Shown in pieces: positions 1 to 10,846 of a DNA stretch of 64,000 nucleotides. A program made the position numbers and the translations under genes. The stretch's first letter is position 1. Each line of letters begins with the position of its first letter. Below the pieces are notes generated by a model that had not been told where the DNA came from, did not search any database, and saw only the letters and a program-made list of their open reading frames with translations. Source of the stretch: Taudactylus pleione (taxonomy: Eukaryota > Chordata > Amphibia > Anura > Myobatrachidae); the NCBI GenBank assembly GCA_031769625.1, contig JAUIMM010000178.1, positions 25,229,501-25,293,500 on the forward strand. Reading direction: 5' to 3'.

Positions 1-500
1 GGTTTTTAGCTTGGACAACGGATATTGCATAGACAAATGCTTGCCTATGGGGTGTTCTGTGTCCTGTGCGTTTTTCGAGCATTTTAGCACCTTCCTACAC
101 TGGTGCGCAGAATTTATTTATTTAATTTTTGCGGTAGTCATGGAATAGCCCACTATCTCGATGACTTTCTGTGTGTCGGCCCTTCCGGTTCAGGCAGATG
201 CAGTTATCTTTTGTTTTCTTTACGAGCGCTGTTTTTTCATTTGGAGTTCCCGTTGCTGTGGACAAAACGGAGGGCCCTTCCCCTTGTCATTCCTGGGTAT
301 CGAGATCTGTACCTCGGTGGGTTCTTGTCGCATTCCTCTCGATAAGCCTGTCAAGTAATGCCATAGCGGAATGCACGGCTTCCAGTAGAATTACCCTGCG
401 GCAGGCGCAATCCCTCCTGGGCCTGTAAAGTAATTCCAATGGGCAGAGCTTTTTCACGTAAATTGGAAAGGGCCACGGCTGGTGTCACTAACCGAGACAT
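1..500 (+). pseudogene. Ngaro reverse transcriptase, C-terminal part, frameshifted
   Basis: The enzyme would copy element RNA into DNA. Positions about 37-105 read LPMGCSVSCAFFEHFSTF, which fits the RT motif ahead of the active site. Positions 151-183 read HYLDDFLCVGP in another frame and carry the YxDD-type catalytic aspartates. A third frame near 285-358 gives LGIEI followed by VGSCRIPLDK, and 427-480 gives ACKVIPMGRAFSRKLERAT, the thumb-side segment usual in this group. The domain is therefore spread over several frames and includes a TAG at about 145. It continues beyond the left edge of the window, so its length cannot be judged. Confidence 0.75.
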
Positions 501-1052
501 TTGCTACGTTTATCCTCAGAGATTAAGCAGGACCTCTCTGTCTGGGTCTCGTTTCTTCGGGATTTTAATGGCGTTCGGTTGTGGATGTCTCCAGCCGCTG
601 ACAATTTGCAGCTGCAGCTGTTCACCGACGCAGCAGGCACCACGGGGTTCGGATGTTACCTTGATGGCTCCTGGTGCGTTGGCCGTTGGCTGGAAGAATG
701 GGTGGGAAAGGGTTTGACTAAGGACTTACTCCTTCTCAAACTCTTTCCCATAATGGTTTCCTTGGAAATCTGGGGGGAATGGTTACGCAATCGCAGCATC
801 ATTATCAGGTGTGACAACCTGGGCATGGTCCATGCGATACAATCAGCAACATGCGGCTTCCCTGCTGGTTTTGCGCTTGCTAGCGCAGCTGTGCTCACAT
901 GTTTGCGCTGTAACATCATGTTTAAGGCAAGACACGTTCCTGGGGTGGAGAATGAGATAGACGATGCGTTATCACGTTTCCAGTGGGCTAGGTCCCGATC
1001 TGTGGCCCTGGTGCTGACGTTGTGCTTTGCCCCTCTTATGTTTGGCAGGTGA
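501..1052 (+). pseudogene. Ngaro RNase H domain
   Basis: This domain would remove RNA from RNA:DNA hybrids during reverse transcription. In one frame it shows LFTDAAGTTGFGCYLDG (first catalytic Asp), CDNLGMVHAIQ (second Asp) and ARHVPGVENEIDDALSR (the C-terminal Asp motif). The conserved Glu normally found in a LLELFPI-type segment appears here as Lys (KLFPIM, codon aaa near 738). A G-to-A change would explain this and would inactivate the enzyme. The frame ends at a TGA at 1050-1052, just before the recombinase segment starts in another frame. The domain is clear, but the Glu-to-Lys reading is an inference from family pattern. Confidence 0.8.
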
Positions 1053-1083
1053 TCGAGCCGGCATGGAGGGCTAAGCAGAACAG

Positions 1084-2102
1084 TCTTTAACCCCCTCCAC
1101 GTTGCGAGCATATCGGCAGGCATGGAATGAATGGGAAGATTATTCCCGTAGCAGCAAACAGGCAGGTAAGAGTCAGCATCGTTCGATGCTTTCTTTTATT
1201 TGGAGTCTCCGTTTGGCTGGCAGATCCAGGGCTTCTGTTGCGCGCTCTTTGGGGGGCATTGCATTTTATTGTAAATTGAAGGGCCAACCTGACTTTACTA
1301 AAAGTTTTCTGATAGTGAAGGCTTTAAAGGGTTGGGCACGGGTCTCCCGGCCAGTAGCTGACCGTAGGAGACCTGTGGACGCTCATCTGCTTCCGGCAGT
1401 ATTAGGGGCGGTTCTCGGAGTGGCTCTTACTGCGTATGAGGCGGTCCTATTCAAGTGGTGTTTTCGGAGGCTTTTCACGGCACCTTGAGGGTATCGGAGC
1501 TGGTGGCATCATCCAAATGGGTTGATGCCGCCATGCTCCTCTCGGATATCCTGGTCAGTGAGAGGTCTGTTCTCTGTAGGATTCGGCAGTCGAAGACCGA
1601 CCAGACTGGTAGGGGTAGGTGGATCTCGTTGGGTCCATCTAGGGACGAACAGATCTGCCCCGTGGCACTAGCTATGCGGTATGAGTTATTGCGGCCGGAT
1701 GTTCCTGGTTCATGACTCATGCATATGAACAGGACTCCGCTTACCAAATACCAGTTTGGTTGGTTTTTGAAGAGGTGTGTATCAGTTTTAGGCCTCCCGC
1801 CTCAAGATTTTGGTACACACTCGTTTCTGATCGGAGCCGCAACTTCGGCGGCAGCTGCGGGTTTCTCGGCATCAGAAATTAAGGCCCTAGGACATTGGAA
1901 ATCGGATAGTTATAAAGGTTACATTCGACCTAGGCATGAAGGCCCTTTGTTTAAAGTCATTTCACAGTCTGTTCCGGTTACGTTTATATTTTATGCTTGC
2001 CTGGTTTTTGTCTTGTCTCATGTACTGTCCTGTCTTGTCTGTTACCCCTGTCCGTCCTACTCGGGATTAGCTACTCGCCATTGCTGGCAATGGGAGTCTT
2101 GA
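1084..2102 (+). pseudogene. Ngaro tyrosine recombinase, frameshifted
   Basis: This recombinase would integrate the circular cDNA. The N-terminal core-binding domain starts with SLTPSTLRAYRQAWNEWEDY at 1084. The frame changes between 1455 and 1488. The catalytic half then gives TLRVSELVASSKW (box I Arg), a TGA stop at 1713-1715, and GTHSFLIGAATSAAAAGF followed by LGHWKSDSYKGYIRP. The HxxR pair of the family is HSFL here, so the second catalytic Arg is lost. The GHW motif and the nucleophile Tyr in SYKGYIR are present. With one frameshift, one stop and the Arg-to-Leu change, this copy cannot integrate itself. Confidence 0.85.
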
Positions 2103-2420
2103 GGGATTTTACAATTTTTACCTGAACTGACGGATTCAATTCGGCTATTCTCAATCATTTAATTAGGCCATAGTCCATCCCTCAGCAGGTTTTTATTTTA
2201 CCTCTTGCCGAGTTCACCTGTTTTTTCCCAATTCCCCCCCACCCATTCTTCCCCTTTGTGTCTTCTGTTTGTCTCAGCCACTTCAAATAGTAAAGTCGGT
2301 GACCAATAGAAAATTTTTCTTTTTGGCAGATACTCACTTATGTTCTATCAGATCCCACTAATACACCATAAAATTTTATTGTTTTATGACAATTACTAAT
2401 TTTTTATTTACTGCTTTCCT

Positions 2421-2432
2421 CCACCTTTAGGA
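2421..2432 (+). promoter_or_regulatory. Possible 3' splice site before the hydrolase ORF
   Basis: A pyrimidine-rich stretch (ctttcctccacctttag) ends in AG at 2429-2430, directly before the frame that encodes the SGNH hydrolase. Introns are known in some DIRS/Ngaro elements, and 2103-2430 is otherwise noncoding spacer. I could not identify a convincing matching donor near the end of the recombinase. Splicing is therefore only a possibility. Confidence 0.3.
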
Positions 2433-2994
2433 TTGCTCTTTGACACGCAGGACATTTGGGTTATAGGCCACTCATATATTTTCTGGGCTGCTAGGTTTGA
2501 GTTCAGATCAAGCTCCAATTTTTGAATATTCAGCTAGGGTCCGTTGGATAGGTTCCAGAGGTATGAGATGGCATTCCTTTTGTCCTAAACTGTTAGAGTA
2601 TGCAAGGCTTTTTGGTAGGCCACGTATTTTGGTGGCTTATTTAGGAGGCAACGACTTAGGGCAGAGGTCCACTGTAGAATTACGAGTTGATATTGTCAAC
2701 GATTTGGCGAGGGTGCTATCGGCCTGGCCCTTGTGTAAATTAATTTGGTCTTGCATTGTACCTCGACAGGTCTGGCATGGGGTTAGGAGTTTTCCTGCTA
2801 ATGACGAAGCTAGGAAGAAACTTAATTTCGCAGTTGCCAAATTTGTGATGGCCAATTATGGCCGTTTCATTTACCATAATAACATTCAATTTCGATTTAG
2901 TTATATGTATAGACCTGATGGAGTTCATTTAACAGAGGAGGGTGTGTCATTGTTTATTGGGGATCTTTTTGAGGAGTTGGCGTTATTGGGGTAG
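2431..2994 (+). pseudogene. SGNH/GDSL-like hydrolase of the Ngaro element
   Basis: The predicted product is a small serine hydrolase of the SGNH fold; its role in the element is not known. The first block is DIWVIGHSYIFWAAR, with the nucleophile Ser at 2472-2474. A frameshift in the T-run at 2519-2523 moves the frame, after which the block RWIGSRGMRWHSF, the GGND block at 2644-2655 (Asn) and DGVHL at 2917-2931 (Asp and His) follow in order. These are blocks I, II, III and V of the SGNH family. The length, about 185 residues, suits one domain. There is one frameshift and no visible loss of a catalytic residue. It ends at TAG 2992-2994, 47 bases before the B1 repeat. Confidence 0.75.
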
Positions 2995-3041
2995 TACTTG
3001 GTATGGTGGCGGTGCGGCAGTTCTATAAGCTGAACCTTGCT

Positions 3042-3482
3042 GTGGCGGGAAAGAACGGCAGTTCACCAGTCCAGGTGCAATTATGAGTTAAGGGCGCTCC
3101 CTTCGTTGACTGGTAGTTGGCTGTACCAACCTAACGGGGGGCAGTATCATCACCTAAACGGGTGGGTAGTCAAGTTAGAGGGTGAGCGTTACCTTTTGTG
3201 TTTGACATGGTTTACATGGTTATGTGTATGCACTCTGGGCGATCTACGCCTGCTATGTCTTTTGTTGTTTGTGTGTGGGCATAGCAGATCTGGCTGATTT
3301 CTGGCCGTCCTTTCTTTGCCACCATACATCCTTAATTAATTTAAGAATTAATAAATAATATTAATTTCTCCAATAAATCGCCATCAAGTTATCTGCCAAA
3401 TCCACGTCTCAGTGTCTTTATTTTATGTTAGTATGATAAGTGGTTTGCACACATGACAACACCTCATCCGATAGAAGGTTTA
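3042..3482 (+). repeat. Ngaro terminal repeat B1
   Basis: This 441-bp segment is repeated at 3710-4150, running from GTGGCGGGAAAGAACG to GATAGAAGGTTTA. The only difference I see is c/t in cccttcgttg versus ccctttgttg. It contains AATAAA signals near 3349 and 3371. Short ORFs of 86 and 64 codons that begin in the two copies are by-products of the duplication. Confidence 0.9.
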
Positions 3483-3709
3483 GTGAAACCGAAAGATTGC
3501 ATAAGAAAAGAGGTGTGTTAAACCTCTAGGATGGGGGCCGGCATGTATGCAAATTACTGTTTAGAGTTAGCCTATCGTTAGCAGGGGCGGGTTTTCAATA
3601 GAGACATTATATAAGGGGCTAGAAGTGAGGGCCAAAGCCTCTTGGTTCCAGATTGCCCACCCTCCCTTCCCTTTGCAATTATTGGCAGGTTGTTGTAGTT
3701 AATTATGTA
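3483..3709 (+). repeat. Ngaro repeat A2
   Basis: This 227-bp segment lies between the two B repeats. In the known B1-A2-B2 architecture it should match an A1 repeat at the element's 5' end, which lies outside this window. That match is the test of the assignment. Confidence 0.7.
3608..3616 (+). promoter_or_regulatory. TATA box in A2
   Basis: TATATAAGG sits in the A2 repeat. If A2 copies the 5' A1 repeat, this motif would be the element's core promoter there. Confidence 0.45.
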
Positions 3710-4150
3710 GTGGCGGGAAAGAACGGCAGTTCACCAGTCCAGGTGCAATTATGAGTTAAGGGCGCTCCCTTTGTTGACTGGTAGTTGGCTGTACCAACCT
3801 AACGGGGGGCAGTATCATCACCTAAACGGGTGGGTAGTCAAGTTAGAGGGTGAGCGTTACCTTTTGTGTTTGACATGGTTTACATGGTTATGTGTATGCA
3901 CTCTGGGCGATCTACGCCTGCTATGTCTTTTGTTGTTTGTGTGTGGGCATAGCAGATCTGGCTGATTTCTGGCCGTCCTTTCTTTGCCACCATACATCCT
4001 TAATTAATTTAAGAATTAATAAATAATATTAATTTCTCCAATAAATCGCCATCAAGTTATCTGCCAAATCCACGTCTCAGTGTCTTTATTTTATGTTAGT
4101 ATGATAAGTGGTTTGCACACATGACAACACCTCATCCGATAGAAGGTTTA
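3710..4150 (+). repeat. Ngaro terminal repeat B2, element 3' end
   Basis: This is the second copy of the 441-bp B repeat and it ends the element at GATAGAAGGTTTA. The sequence after 4150 (atttataattg) no longer matches the sequence after B1. The near identity with B1 points to recent insertion. Confidence 0.88.
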
Positions 4151-4192
4151 ATTTATAATTGAATTGCCCCCCAATTTGTGTTTTTTTTCCTT

Positions 4193-4440
4193 GCAAAGCT
4201 TATGTGATTTACTGTAATTTTCTGCAGCTGGGGCCTATGTAGTTTGGTTTTTCCTTTGGCTGTCAATGAGTTTTTTTGCCCATGCAAAGCTCCGCTGATT
4301 TATATATTTTCTGCGGGGGCCTATGTGTTTAGCTTTTCCCTATGGGTTCCAATGTGTGTGTGTGGTTTTTTTTTTGTGTGCAGTGTTATGTGATTAATAT
4401 ATTTTCTGCGGGGGCCTATGTGTTTAGCTTTTCCCTATGG
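4193..4440 (+). repeat. Three imperfect copies of a ~95-bp unit
   Basis: Units begin near 4193, 4284 and 4380. Each contains TTTTCTGCGGGGGCCTATGT or a variant, followed by a TTTTCCCTATGG-type tail. The second and third are much closer to each other than to the first. The stretch 4441-4583 holds three GGCCACGCCCC-like boxes and no ORF that I trust. Confidence 0.7.
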
Positions 4441-4584
4441 AAAATGTGTAATTGAGTGGCCACACCCCTTATGGCTCATAGCCACGCCCCTGTGATATAC
4501 GGCCATGCCCTTTTTGACGCGCACATTCAGCGCGCAAACACACTGTCGCCATACCCCCACTTCAAAATTTCCACTTCGACCACT

Positions 4585-4597
4585 GTATATATATATA
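4585..4597. repeat. Short (TA)n microsatellite
   Basis: A run of alternating T and A lies at the outer border of the probable Penelope-type relic. Confidence 0.7.
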
Positions 4598-4984
4598 ACA
4601 ATTAGTGATAAAGGCACTTAACTTCAGTGATCCAAATGAAATAATAAGTGTCCTTTATGGAAGTCTTCTCTCTATGTACTCTCCCCGGACCTTCCAATGG
4701 CTGCAACAGACCAATTCTTATATCCCAATAAGTGAAGATTCTATGATAAAATAAAAGGCAAAAGGCACCTCCTAGTGCGTTAAATTAAGACTTTCCTAGT
4801 GTCATATAAATTCTATAGACTACACACGTACAATATATAAAGCCCAGGGAATACCTTTGGGCTAAAAGTGCTTGTAATAGTGATTAATCCTGGAATCAAA
4901 TCCCAGCTCCACCAGTCTTTCCAGGGACTTTCACAAGAAGTGCAGATATACAAAATAAAATAATATATATAGTGCAATATGTTT
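4598..4984 (-). mobile_element. Probable Penelope-type terminal relic, outer half
   Basis: This AT-rich segment has no ORF. It stops exactly at the L1 insertion point and continues on the other side of the L1 at 11107. The combined sequence carries a hammerhead-like motif on the minus strand (11265-11298) and is bordered by (TA)n, as are the two clear Penelope-like copies further right. I infer a minus-strand Penelope 3' end. No coding part is present to prove it. Confidence 0.35.
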
Positions 4985-5000
4985 AAAAAAGTGATTTATT
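4985..5000 (+). repeat. L1 target-site duplication, 5' copy
   Basis: AAAAAAGTGATTTATT occurs here and again at 11107-11122 directly after the L1 poly(A). It is a perfect 16-bp duplication and defines both ends of the insertion. Confidence 0.9.
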
Positions 5001-5481
5001 CAGGCCCCAGGAGTCGGCTGTATTAGTAGCTGGGCGTCCTGCACTCAGCCTGCATCTGTCAACTGCGCTGTCCTGCTGGTGTGAGTAGGTGGCTTAGGCT
5101 GCCTGATATAAACTGGCTTGAGATTGCTCCCCTCCTGCCTTTCCCCCAGTCCTGACATCCAAGAGTCAGGGGCAGATTTTCCCCAGCACAGCCAGGCCTG
5201 AAATGAGATTTCTATAAAGGTCCGGTGGCCATTTTGGAAAGTATTCAGGCTGACTCTTCTGCTTAAGCACAGCCAATTTTATTTTATTTGAGCAAATCTA
5301 TCAGTAATTACTCTGCAAGTATATTCTGAACTCAGGGAGATGTAGTCGCTGCTTCACTTTAACACATGTTCAATACCGCCTATAGTAAGACCTGAGATCA
5401 GTTCAGCATATTGAAGTCATTGCATGTTGGTGTGTCTGTGCTAATTCATATTTCTATTCTGCAACAATCTTAATATCATAC
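5001..5481 (+). promoter_or_regulatory. L1 5' UTR with presumed internal promoter
   Basis: These 481 bases lie between the target duplication and the ORF1 ATG and should hold the internal promoter that full-length L1s use. A GGCCATTTTGG motif at about 5228 resembles a YY1 site, which is known to matter in mammalian L1 promoters. Its relevance here is a guess. Confidence 0.5.
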
Positions 5482-6456
5482 ATGGCGCCTAAGAAGCCGA
5501 GAGTCGAGAAACCTGTCTCTCAAATTTCTTTCTTCAAAGCCTCATCTCAATCTCCTAAATCAAAGGCTGTTGAGGAGTCTGCAGCACGAAAGGGGTCCGC
5601 TATATCTCAACCTGCACAAAGCGAAGGGGCGACACCTCCGGGCCCCTCTCAGGATACTTCAGAGGATGGAGAAGTTCTTACAGTGGGTACAATGAAAAAA
5701 CTCCTCTCACAATTTAAAAATTAAGTTGCAGCTGAATTTCGGGCTACTCTTCAGTCTTGTCAACACTCCATAGATGATCTTGGAGGTCGTACGGATGATT
5801 TGGAGACGAAAATGGGTGAAGTGGTGGGGTCACATAACGATCTCATCACAATGCATGAAGCAATGCAGAATGAAATAGCATCACTCAAAGATAAAGTGTG
5901 TGACTTGGAGGACCGTTCACACCGAAATAATCTAAAGCTACGAGGCGTTCCTGAGAATATATCCAATAGCAGCCTCCACGATTACACAATGTCTCGGTTT
6001 CAAAAGCTTCTTCCTTCTGCGAAATCTACTGATCTTTTGATTGACCGTATTCATAGGCTCCCCAAAGCCAAAAGGGCACCAGAGAACGCATCAAGAAATG
6101 TCCTCATGTGTATGCACTTCTTCCATATTAAAGAGGCTCTGTTGAAAGCTGCTCGTCCATCGGAGGAAACGGCCGCTGTTATGGGCCAATTGCAATTATA
6201 TGGAGATCTATCGCAGGCTACTCTACTAAAGAGACGTTCACTTCAACCTATCACTTCTGCCCTTCGAAAAGCTGATATTCTTTACAGATGGGGCTTTCCT
6301 ACTAAACTCCTCATCTCACGCAATGGCTCCTTGACCACCATTTCCTCTATTGAAGAGGGTGAGAAATTTCTTTCAGAGATGAAGGTAGAAGTGTCCTCTT
6401 CTAGATGCTCTCCTCTTCGCCATATTCAGAAGGACTGGTCGACTGCTGAATCGTAA
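5482..6456 (+). pseudogene. L1 ORF1 protein, one premature stop
   Basis: ORF1p is the RNA-binding chaperone that coats L1 RNA. The ATG at 5482 starts a Lys/Ser/Pro-rich N-terminus (MAPKKPRVEKPVSQ). A coiled-coil stretch follows (codons about 95-150), then the RRM-like domain around NNLKLRGVPENI and the C-terminal domain around ADILYRWGFPTKLLI. The only interruption is TAA at 5722-5724 (codon 81), and the frame continues unchanged to TAA at 6454-6456. The full length of about 324 residues is normal for L1 ORF1p. A reader using only the part after the stop would miss the N-terminus. Confidence 0.88.
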
Positions 6457-6988
6457 TGATTTCGAATAACTTTGTTTTTTGTTTTTTCCCCATGCCTATA
6501 TGGTAGAGTTGATTAGTCTCAAGAACCGTAAGACTGTAATATTGAGTTAGATTCTTTGTTATTATGTTGGTCATAGTGTCTAAATGGGTTCCTCTGTAGG
6601 CTGGGGAGAAATTCAAGTTATCTTATCTCAGGTCTAGAAGTTCCGCTGATCTAGGTTATAGTTATGACCTTGTATTCCTAATGTTGTTTAAGGTGGTGTA
6701 TGACATGTGTTTAATTTCCCATGTACCCCAATCGTGTTGCCATGGTTAGGCAACCGTCTCTGACCTCAAGTGAGGGCATTTCAGTTAGTTTATCTTTTTG
6801 TTATTTAATTTTTATCATTGTGTTTTTATTTTTCTGTTTTTTATTTATTCATTTATTTTTTCTTCCCCCTTTTGTTTTTTTATTATTTGATTGTAGTAGG
6901 CCAAGATGTACTGATTCAAATTGTCGCTATACACAGCTCAGGGGTTACAAATTCCCACTGGTTTTCAACTATCTCATAATACTTTATT
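6457..6988 (+). other. L1 inter-ORF spacer
   Basis: These 532 bases are T-rich, especially at 6780-6900. The small open frames here have no recognisable domain. Confidence 0.7.
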
Positions 6989-9900
6989 ATGGTTAATCTG
7001 ATATCAATTAATGCCAAAGGGCTTAATTCACCGCATAAGAGAAGGCTCGCTTTAAATCATTTCCATAAATTAAAGGCTCAAATTGTAGCAGTTCAGGAGA
7101 CACATTTCTGCGTCTCCTCTCCACCAGCGTTTAATAATGATAGATTTCCCCTTTGCTATATGGCTAGCGGTCCATCTAAGAAAGCTGGAGTAGCAATCCT
7201 TATCTCGAAACATTGTTCATTTGTACTGAACAAACAATATTCTGATCCGGGAGGGAGATATTTAGTGCTGGTGGGTCAATTAGAGGGTAAGGAGGTTAAT
7301 ATAGCGTCCCTATATGCCCCCAATACACGTCAATTTAATTTTTGTAGGAAATTTTGTGCTTTTCTCCAGAAATACAGTAAAGGTGCCATTATTATTATGG
7401 GAGACTTTAACCTTGTGCCCGACCCCTTGTTAGATAGGTCCAGTAAAAGTTTGCCCAGGAATCGGCAGTCTACCGAGTGTTCTAGAGGATTCCGACAGCT
7501 CCTTGCAGAATATGAGCTATATGACATTTGGAGAATTAAACATCCAGCAGATAGAGATTTCTCATTTTTCTCACATGTTCATGGCTCGTATTCAAGAATA
7601 GACTTAGTACTAGCTGATAAATTTACGCTATCTTCTATTAAAAAAATAGATATTATGCCTATGGCATGGTCTGATCATTCCCCTATTTTCTTTTCATGGG
7701 ACATTGCACATAGACAACATATCCCTGGCCCGTGGAGATTAGGTAAACATATGTTTGCTCAGCCAGAGGCTCAACAACATATTCAGAAGTCCTTATCGGA
7801 ATACTTAATCAATAACAAACCAGATGAGACCTCTGTCTTTAATTTTTGGTGCACCTTGAAGGCTGTTGTTCGGGGCTCTGCAATACAAATTGCCGCCAAG
7901 TTTAAACGAGAATATAGATTAAAATGGGCAAACTTAGAAGAGGTTGTTAACTCCCTAGAAACAGCTCATAAAGCGGACCCAGCAAATAAAACCATATATA
8001 AAGAGTTAGCTGGGGCACGCAAGCAACTTAATGTCTTTTTATTACAGGAGGTGCATAGGAACCTTGCCCGTTTGAATCAGAAGTTCTATGTATTTGGAAA
8101 CTGTGCATCGAGATTACTTGCCCGTAAGTTAAGAGGAAAGCGGGCTAGAGAAAAGATATATTCGATTAATAAATCGAAAGGGGGTAGGGTGATCGATCCG
8201 TTTAAAATAGCAAACTCCTTTGCTGAGTATTATGCTAAATTATATAATCTACGGGAGGATCCTTTAACTCCTAAACCAAGCTTAGAGGGAATTAAAGAGT
8301 TCCTCAGGGATGTAGATCTCCCTGTCCTAGACTCGGCCACATGTGAAACTCTTAATGCTCCGTGGACCATAGAAGAGGTTGAGAAAGCTATAGATCTCAT
8401 GCCCTTAGATAAAGCCCCCGGTCCTGATGGATATCCCTCTAATTTTTATAAGGTTTACAAGGCGGATTTGGCGCCGGTACTTTTACTAGTGTTTAATGAA
8501 GCTACCAAGTCAGGAATATTTCCCAAAGAAATGCTAGAAGCCCAGATTATAGCCATTCATAAACCAGGCAAACCCACCACTGAGGTTCAGAATTATAGGC
8601 CCATTGCTCTACTAAATGCTGATATTAAGCTCTTCGCCAAATTAATAGCTTTAAGACTCAACCCACTGCTACCATCTTTAATTAATGCAGACCAGGTGGG
8701 ATTTGTTATGGGTCGCCAATCACCTGATAACACCAGACGAGCCTTTAATATTATAGAACATTGTGAGAAGGCTCAAAAACAACTACTACTCTTATCATTA
8801 GACGCGGAAAAGGCCTTCGACAGACTACACTGGGGCTACCTCCGGGAGGTTTTTACGAAATTTGGGTTTCAGGGATTAATTGTAGATTCCATTCTGGCAT
8901 TGTACACGGTCCCCTCAGCTAGGGTATATGTAAATGGTTGCCTTTCCTCTAATTTTAGCATCTCTAATGGCACCCGTCAGGGGTGTCCTCTCTCCCCATT
9001 AATTTTTGGGCTAGCAATTGAGCCTCTGGCTGAAAAAATCAGAGGGTCACACGAAATTCAGGGCCCTAAGCTGGGGAATACTAGCCACAAAATTTGTCTA
9101 TTTGCGGATGATGTTTTGATTAGTCTGTATGATCCCCGAGACTCCCTCCCTGCTCTACACCATCTGCTGGATGCTTATTCAAGGGTCTCATTATATAAGC
9201 TTAATTCTAATAAATCCGAAGCCCTCCCAATAAATATCCCCACGGACACATTAGAATTTTTAAAATCATCCTTTAACTATTCATGGGTATCATGTTCCCT
9301 GAAATATTTAGGAGTGCGCCTGACTAGAACCAAAGATATAATTGAATGCAATTATGCCCCTCTACTGGCCAATTTTGAAGTGGCCTTGAAAGACTGGATG
9401 CTACATGAAGTATCCTGGCTGGGCTGAATAGCTGCCTTTAAAATGGTGCTACTGCCAAAACTGCTGTATCTGTTTCGTACTATTCCCAGAGTTCTCCCTA
9501 AACCTATGTGCAATAAATTTAACAAAGCCATAGGCCGATACATCTGGAAAGGGGGTAGGCCGAAAATAGCAAGAGCAACTCTCTCTTTACCTAAACTTGA
9601 AGGAGGAGTTGCATTCCCAGATATAGAGAAATACCAGTATGCTTGTTTGATAAATCAGGCGAGAGATTGGTTTATGGAGGATAACATTAAACCTTGGGTT
9701 GCGTGGGAATCGGAGGCCGTTAAACCCCTAGCTCTCCCAGATTTGTTATGGCTTCCGGTCGCCGCAGAGCCCCCAAGTTCCAGGCACTCTGGTTCAGTTG
9801 GTGCCACAATACAGGCATGGAATAGATTCGTTATTAAGCGTGAAGATGTTTCCTTACCGACAACTGCTCTCTCATTATCTTGTATAGCTAGATTAATTGG

Positions 9901-10846
9901 AAACCTACAGGTGGAGTCTTGGAATGCTGCAGGAATTAATTCATTGGGGGATATGATGTCAGGTGGAAAAGTTATCTCCTTTTCTGAGCTTCAGAGTAAG
10001 TTCAGTCTCCCGAAACAGGATTTTTTTAAATACTTGCAGATGCGGCATTGGGTTCAGAGCCTACCCTCCCTCAATCTCCAACACAGTTCCTTACCTGGGT
10101 ATATACTAAAACAATTCCAGTCCTCTACTCAAAAAGGTGGCATTTCATGGTGGTATCAACAGCTAATGACGGAGAATAGACCAAACAAATTCACATCATT
10201 ACAAAAATGGGAGAAGGATTGGTCAAGAACATTGGAAAAGGAAGATTGGGAAATGGTTTTTCGAACCTGCTATAAGATGTCCCGTTGTATGAACCACTCA
10301 GAAATGTTCTTAAAATTGCTCCATAGATCATATTTCACCCCTGAGAAACAACATAAGATTTGGCCATCCATTTCTAAATTTTGCTGGAGAAAGTGTGGAG
10401 AAGTGGGCAGTATCTTCCATGTATTTTGGTCATGCCCTCTACTGAGACCTATTTGGGTCGAAGTGTTCACCTTGATTGGGGACATTGCGGGAGTGGGGAT
10501 ACCACTGGACCCGGTTATTGCTCTGTTTCATTTTTTCCCGGGGAACTTATCAAAGGGAGATAGATATATATTGGGGCACATTCTGATTTCTGCAAAAGCT
10601 GCTATTACTCAATTGTGGAGAACAGACTGTGTGCCCAGCTTAGGTCATATAATAAATAAAGTAAATTGCCATTGTGATTTTGAGACAGCGGACAGTAACT
10701 ATTCTACTGCGGTCTCTTCGCCCCATATGCTGTGGTTTAAATGGAAAGAATATAGGGATAGTCTGGGAGGAAATCCCTTGAGACCTGGCCCAACTGATAT
10801 TGGAATAATACATTCTCCTTCTCCTTCCAATAATATTGTCTCTTGA
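6989..10846 (+). pseudogene. L1 ORF2: endonuclease, reverse transcriptase and CCHC protein, one premature stop
   Basis: ORF2p nicks target DNA and primes reverse transcription there. The N-terminal apurinic-type endonuclease shows SINAKGLNSP (Asn8), VQETHF (Glu37), MGDFN near residue 137 and SDHSPI near residue 227. The RT spans roughly 500-760, with YRPIALLNADIKLFAKLIA, LSLDAEKAFDRLHW, GTRQGCPLSPLIF and the catalytic FADDVLI near residue 705. A CCHC knuckle (CWRKCGE, then HVFWSC) lies near residue 1131. The frame is intact except for TGA at 9425-9427 (codon 813), in a WLG-stop-IAAFKM context where L1 relatives usually have Arg. A CGA-to-TGA change at a CpG explains it. Total length is about 1,285 residues, normal for an ORF2p. 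Confidence 0.93.

Larger units (their letters stand above)
1..4150 (+). mobile_element. Ngaro-like tyrosine-recombinase retrotransposon, 5' end outside the window
   Basis: The order of parts is reverse transcriptase, RNase H, tyrosine recombinase, SGNH hydrolase and then terminal repeats in the order B1-A2-B2. Split direct repeats of this kind and a recombinase in place of a DDE integrase are the known hallmarks of the DIRS/Ngaro group, and an SGNH hydrolase ORF is known from vertebrate Ngaro elements. The matching A1 repeat and the start of the RT should lie left of base 1. Coding frames are interrupted by several frameshifts and a stop, and key catalytic residues are lost, so this copy is dead. 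The two B repeats differ at only one base that I can see. A DIRS-proper element is the alternative, but I see no methyltransferase domain. Confidence 0.85.

Noticed and set aside
3037..3965. Two ORFs with the same 64-residue sequence as a duplicated gene
   Set aside because: They arise because the 441-bp B repeat of the Ngaro element is present twice. The product has no domain.
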